From Spirometra erinaceieuropaei (Eukaryota; Platyhelminthes; Cestoda; Diphyllobothriidea; Diphyllobothriidae), in NCBI GenBank assembly GCA_902702965.1, contig CACRXP010000010.1:210377-274376 (forward strand): a DNA stretch of 64,000 nt. The letters run 5' to 3'. The stretch's first letter is position 1. Each line of letters starts with the position of its first letter. Below are positions 61,820 to 64,000 of the stretch, piece by piece. The notes below the pieces were generated by a model that worked only from the letters and a program-made list of their open reading frames with translations, was not told the origin of the DNA and did not search any database. Position numbers and translations under genes: made by a program.

Positions 61820-62810
61820 CTAACGTCTTTGAAAATTTTGCCGGGGATGAAACGCGCAACATCTAAAAAAGAGAACCAGTTTTTGGTTAGAGCACTGAAT
61901 TTAACTCCTCAATATCCTACTAAACCCGCATTCGAACCTCCAGTGGGACGACATCGGGAGTTAGAATACTCTGCGCAGGTGGTTGCCTCATTCCAGTGTC
62001 TCTCACCTATAAAGGTGCAACTTCTAGATTTTCTGAATTCAGCGAGTGGGCATTTGTTTCAAAAAGAGTCAGTGCTTGGGATATGCAGTGGTTGTCAATC
62101 TAGCAGCAGTTTTTAAATCTAAGTACACACAGTGGTGTGACTGAAGTTGGTTGACCGTCACAGTCTGTAAGGCGTGAGACATCTTTTTATTTAAGAAAGT
62201 GTTGTATCTGCTTAAAATACTCGTCATAACCCCGCATTCGAAAATCATAGGGATATTAGTTTAGATCAGTGCAGTTGGCATTACAGACCGTTTAAGTTCG
62301 CGACTCACATGAGAACTGCAATAGTTCATTCGAGAAAACCACTGCTTTGTCTTTATTTCTGCTGATGAGCCCTCATAAGCCCTTTCCCTTCAAAAGTTTT
62401 AAACACCTGATGCACGAGTCTTCACGACATATAACGCCACATAGGTCTAGCAGATATTATTCTCGCCCGAACTATGTGGTCCACCAGCTCTGCGGTCAAG
62501 GGGACCGACTTTTCGTTGACATTTTCATGGTGCTGCGGCGCTAGGCCAACTTTATTAGTCGCCTTTCTCATGTACTTTGCGAGTTCTAACTCCTGTTAAA
62601 TTTAATAATGAGGTTTGCAATGAAAACGACAGCCTCTCGATCTGTAGGTGCACACAAGTACCGAGCGACCGCCCGAGTTACGCTGGAGTTCCTGCTGAGC
62701 GCAGAAACTCCACTCCTCTTTAAATCTATCGGTAATTCGTGACGAATAGTAGAACGCAGGAGTAAGATATCATAATTGCGGGATATAGAACAGTCTATCA
62801 CCACCGACAA
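61820..62810. other. Upstream of the micro-exon gene, nothing certain
   Basis: Further 5' exons of the minus-strand gene may lie here. The plus frame 61829-62116 has no recognised domain. Confidence 0.4.
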
Positions 62811-63000
62811 AGATAAGGGAGACTGGAATGGTCATTTCCGGCCTGTCAGCAGTCGCCGACCAGTCATGCCCAACTACTAGGTATCCAAACCCCCGAGGTC
62901 CGATCGCAACCGACAGGACAACGAGACCGTGACTCAGTTATTAGGGAGCTGGATTTCTCACCAACAGGTCGCGAGTTCGGGCCTTAGGGGTTGCATAACC
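62811..63000 (+). mobile_element. Repeat R joined to tRNA-derived SINE
   Basis: 62811-62890 carries GATAAGGGAGACTGGAATGG and CCGGCCTGTCAGCAGTCGCC; 62900-63000 carries CGATCGCAACCGACAGG, ACCAACAGGTCGCGAGTTCG (B box) and GGGGTTGCATAACC. The two parts lie in the same order in one copy and separated in another, suggesting one composite short element. Confidence 0.6.
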
Positions 63001-64000
63001 TAATATAACATACCTGCCTAACTCATATTAGTAGACACGACATAGTAATAAGAGCACAAGCTGACGTGCTCAATCGTTGCCAATTATCAGAATCCCCGGG
63101 TTCCGTCCGAAATTTTACACAGCGATTCCCGAGGATATTAAAAAGGTTAACATTAGCAACTGGACTTTATACCAGAAAGTACATCGATAGCCTAGGGAAA
63201 CGCACCGATGAGCCGATCCCCTCGCTGCTGCATCATGCAGGGGCTCATTATAGGCTAAAAATGTGTCTGAGATTTTAACTACACCTGTGCTGGGCGTATG
63301 GCTAACCAATCAACAGTGAATTTTTCCTTTGGATATCCGTTCTACAGTCCTCGCAAGCATTTGCATAGCGAATGACGATCAGTGATCGAGAACTCTCGCC
63401 AGCAAAGACAAATGAAACAGGAACAATAATGCTTGACTTATACGCCGTGGCCAATCGACTCTACATGAACCCAAAAGGGACCGCCTGGCGAAGACATACA
63501 AATCCACAGTAGACATTCCAGACTACTTTATGCATAGAAAATGTGTCTCGTCGAAGGTGCGTGCCAGCATTTGATGGACGTTGCTCCAACACTTTTAATT
63601 ATTCAGGAAACCGCATTATTACCTTCTCTGCCTTATTGGAGGCATGGTTCGATTTTCGTCTTCCCATGTTCGGCATTTGTTTCTGGTATTCAGACCGGCA
63701 GATGGATAATGTTTTGCCCAGACTCAACTGTTCAAACCGTTTCTGTTTGCGTTTGTTAACACCTTAATCTTTTCAATGTTGGTCTGCTGTTTTTGTAGTA
63801 TATGCGGGTCAACAAACTAGAGGTAGGACTATGGGTATATACTGAGGATGGCTAAGTAGGTTGCAAGTATTTACAAAAACTAGACTTCCGCTGTGTGAAC
63901 AGAAGGCCGTCGTAGCATATCATGAGGATAACATGGAGGGACTAGTTTTGCAACCTGAGGCCACTGTAAATCCACTGGAGTTAGCTATTGTGCTGGAGGA
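63001..64000. other. Window end, nothing recognised
   Basis: Overlapping plus frames at 63541-63767 have no recognised domain. Confidence 0.45.

Overview
This is a eukaryotic nuclear genome window from an animal, most likely a flatworm (Platyhelminthes) and probably a tapeworm. That placement is inference. It rests on the degenerate retroelement families (RTE-like, CR1/jockey-like, Penelope with GIY-YIG, Ty3/gypsy, mariner), on AT-rich intergenic DNA, and on two conserved genes with many introns of only 29-44 nt, a size known from flatworm genes. Nothing looks bacterial or viral, and I see no rRNA gene, CRISPR array or operon-like packing.

Layout. 1-4.5 kb is unremarkable intergenic DNA with an assembly gap (84 N) next to a GAA microsatellite. 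4.5-16.4 kb is a nest of mobile DNA: four copies of a long-arm inverted-repeat (foldback) element with TA target sites, a 5'-truncated RTE-like retroelement carrying a 413-bp insertion bounded by 7-bp direct repeats, and two remnants of one mariner family. 16.4-17.2 kb holds the 3' end of a Penelope-like element with an open GIY-YIG domain. 17.3-28 kb is mostly empty apart from triplet microsatellites. 28.5-31.9 kb (minus strand) is a complete MAP2K7-type kinase gene of seven coding exons with a very long Ser/Pro-rich C-terminal extension. 33.4-42.5 kb is a graveyard of minus-strand retroelements: a CR1-like RT, a non-LTR RT, a Ty3/gypsy RT-RNaseH-integrase block, then a second non-LTR copy with endonuclease. 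43.2-44.9 kb (plus strand) is a complete STARD10-like lipid-transfer gene of five exons with an AATAAA signal.

46.3-49.2, 55.3-55.9 and 59.3-61.8 kb contain three minus-strand sets of exons whose splice sites and phases fit together (with one unresolved join in the last), but whose products I do not recognise. The rest of 49-64 kb holds a second RTE remnant split by a tRNA-derived SINE, further SINE copies, and a dispersed repeat.

The two recognised genes act in different processes: stress-kinase (JNK) signalling and intracellular phospholipid transfer. The window gives no evidence that they work together. Exon boundaries were placed by eye from GT/AG sites, reading frame and family similarity; no alignment or expression data were available.
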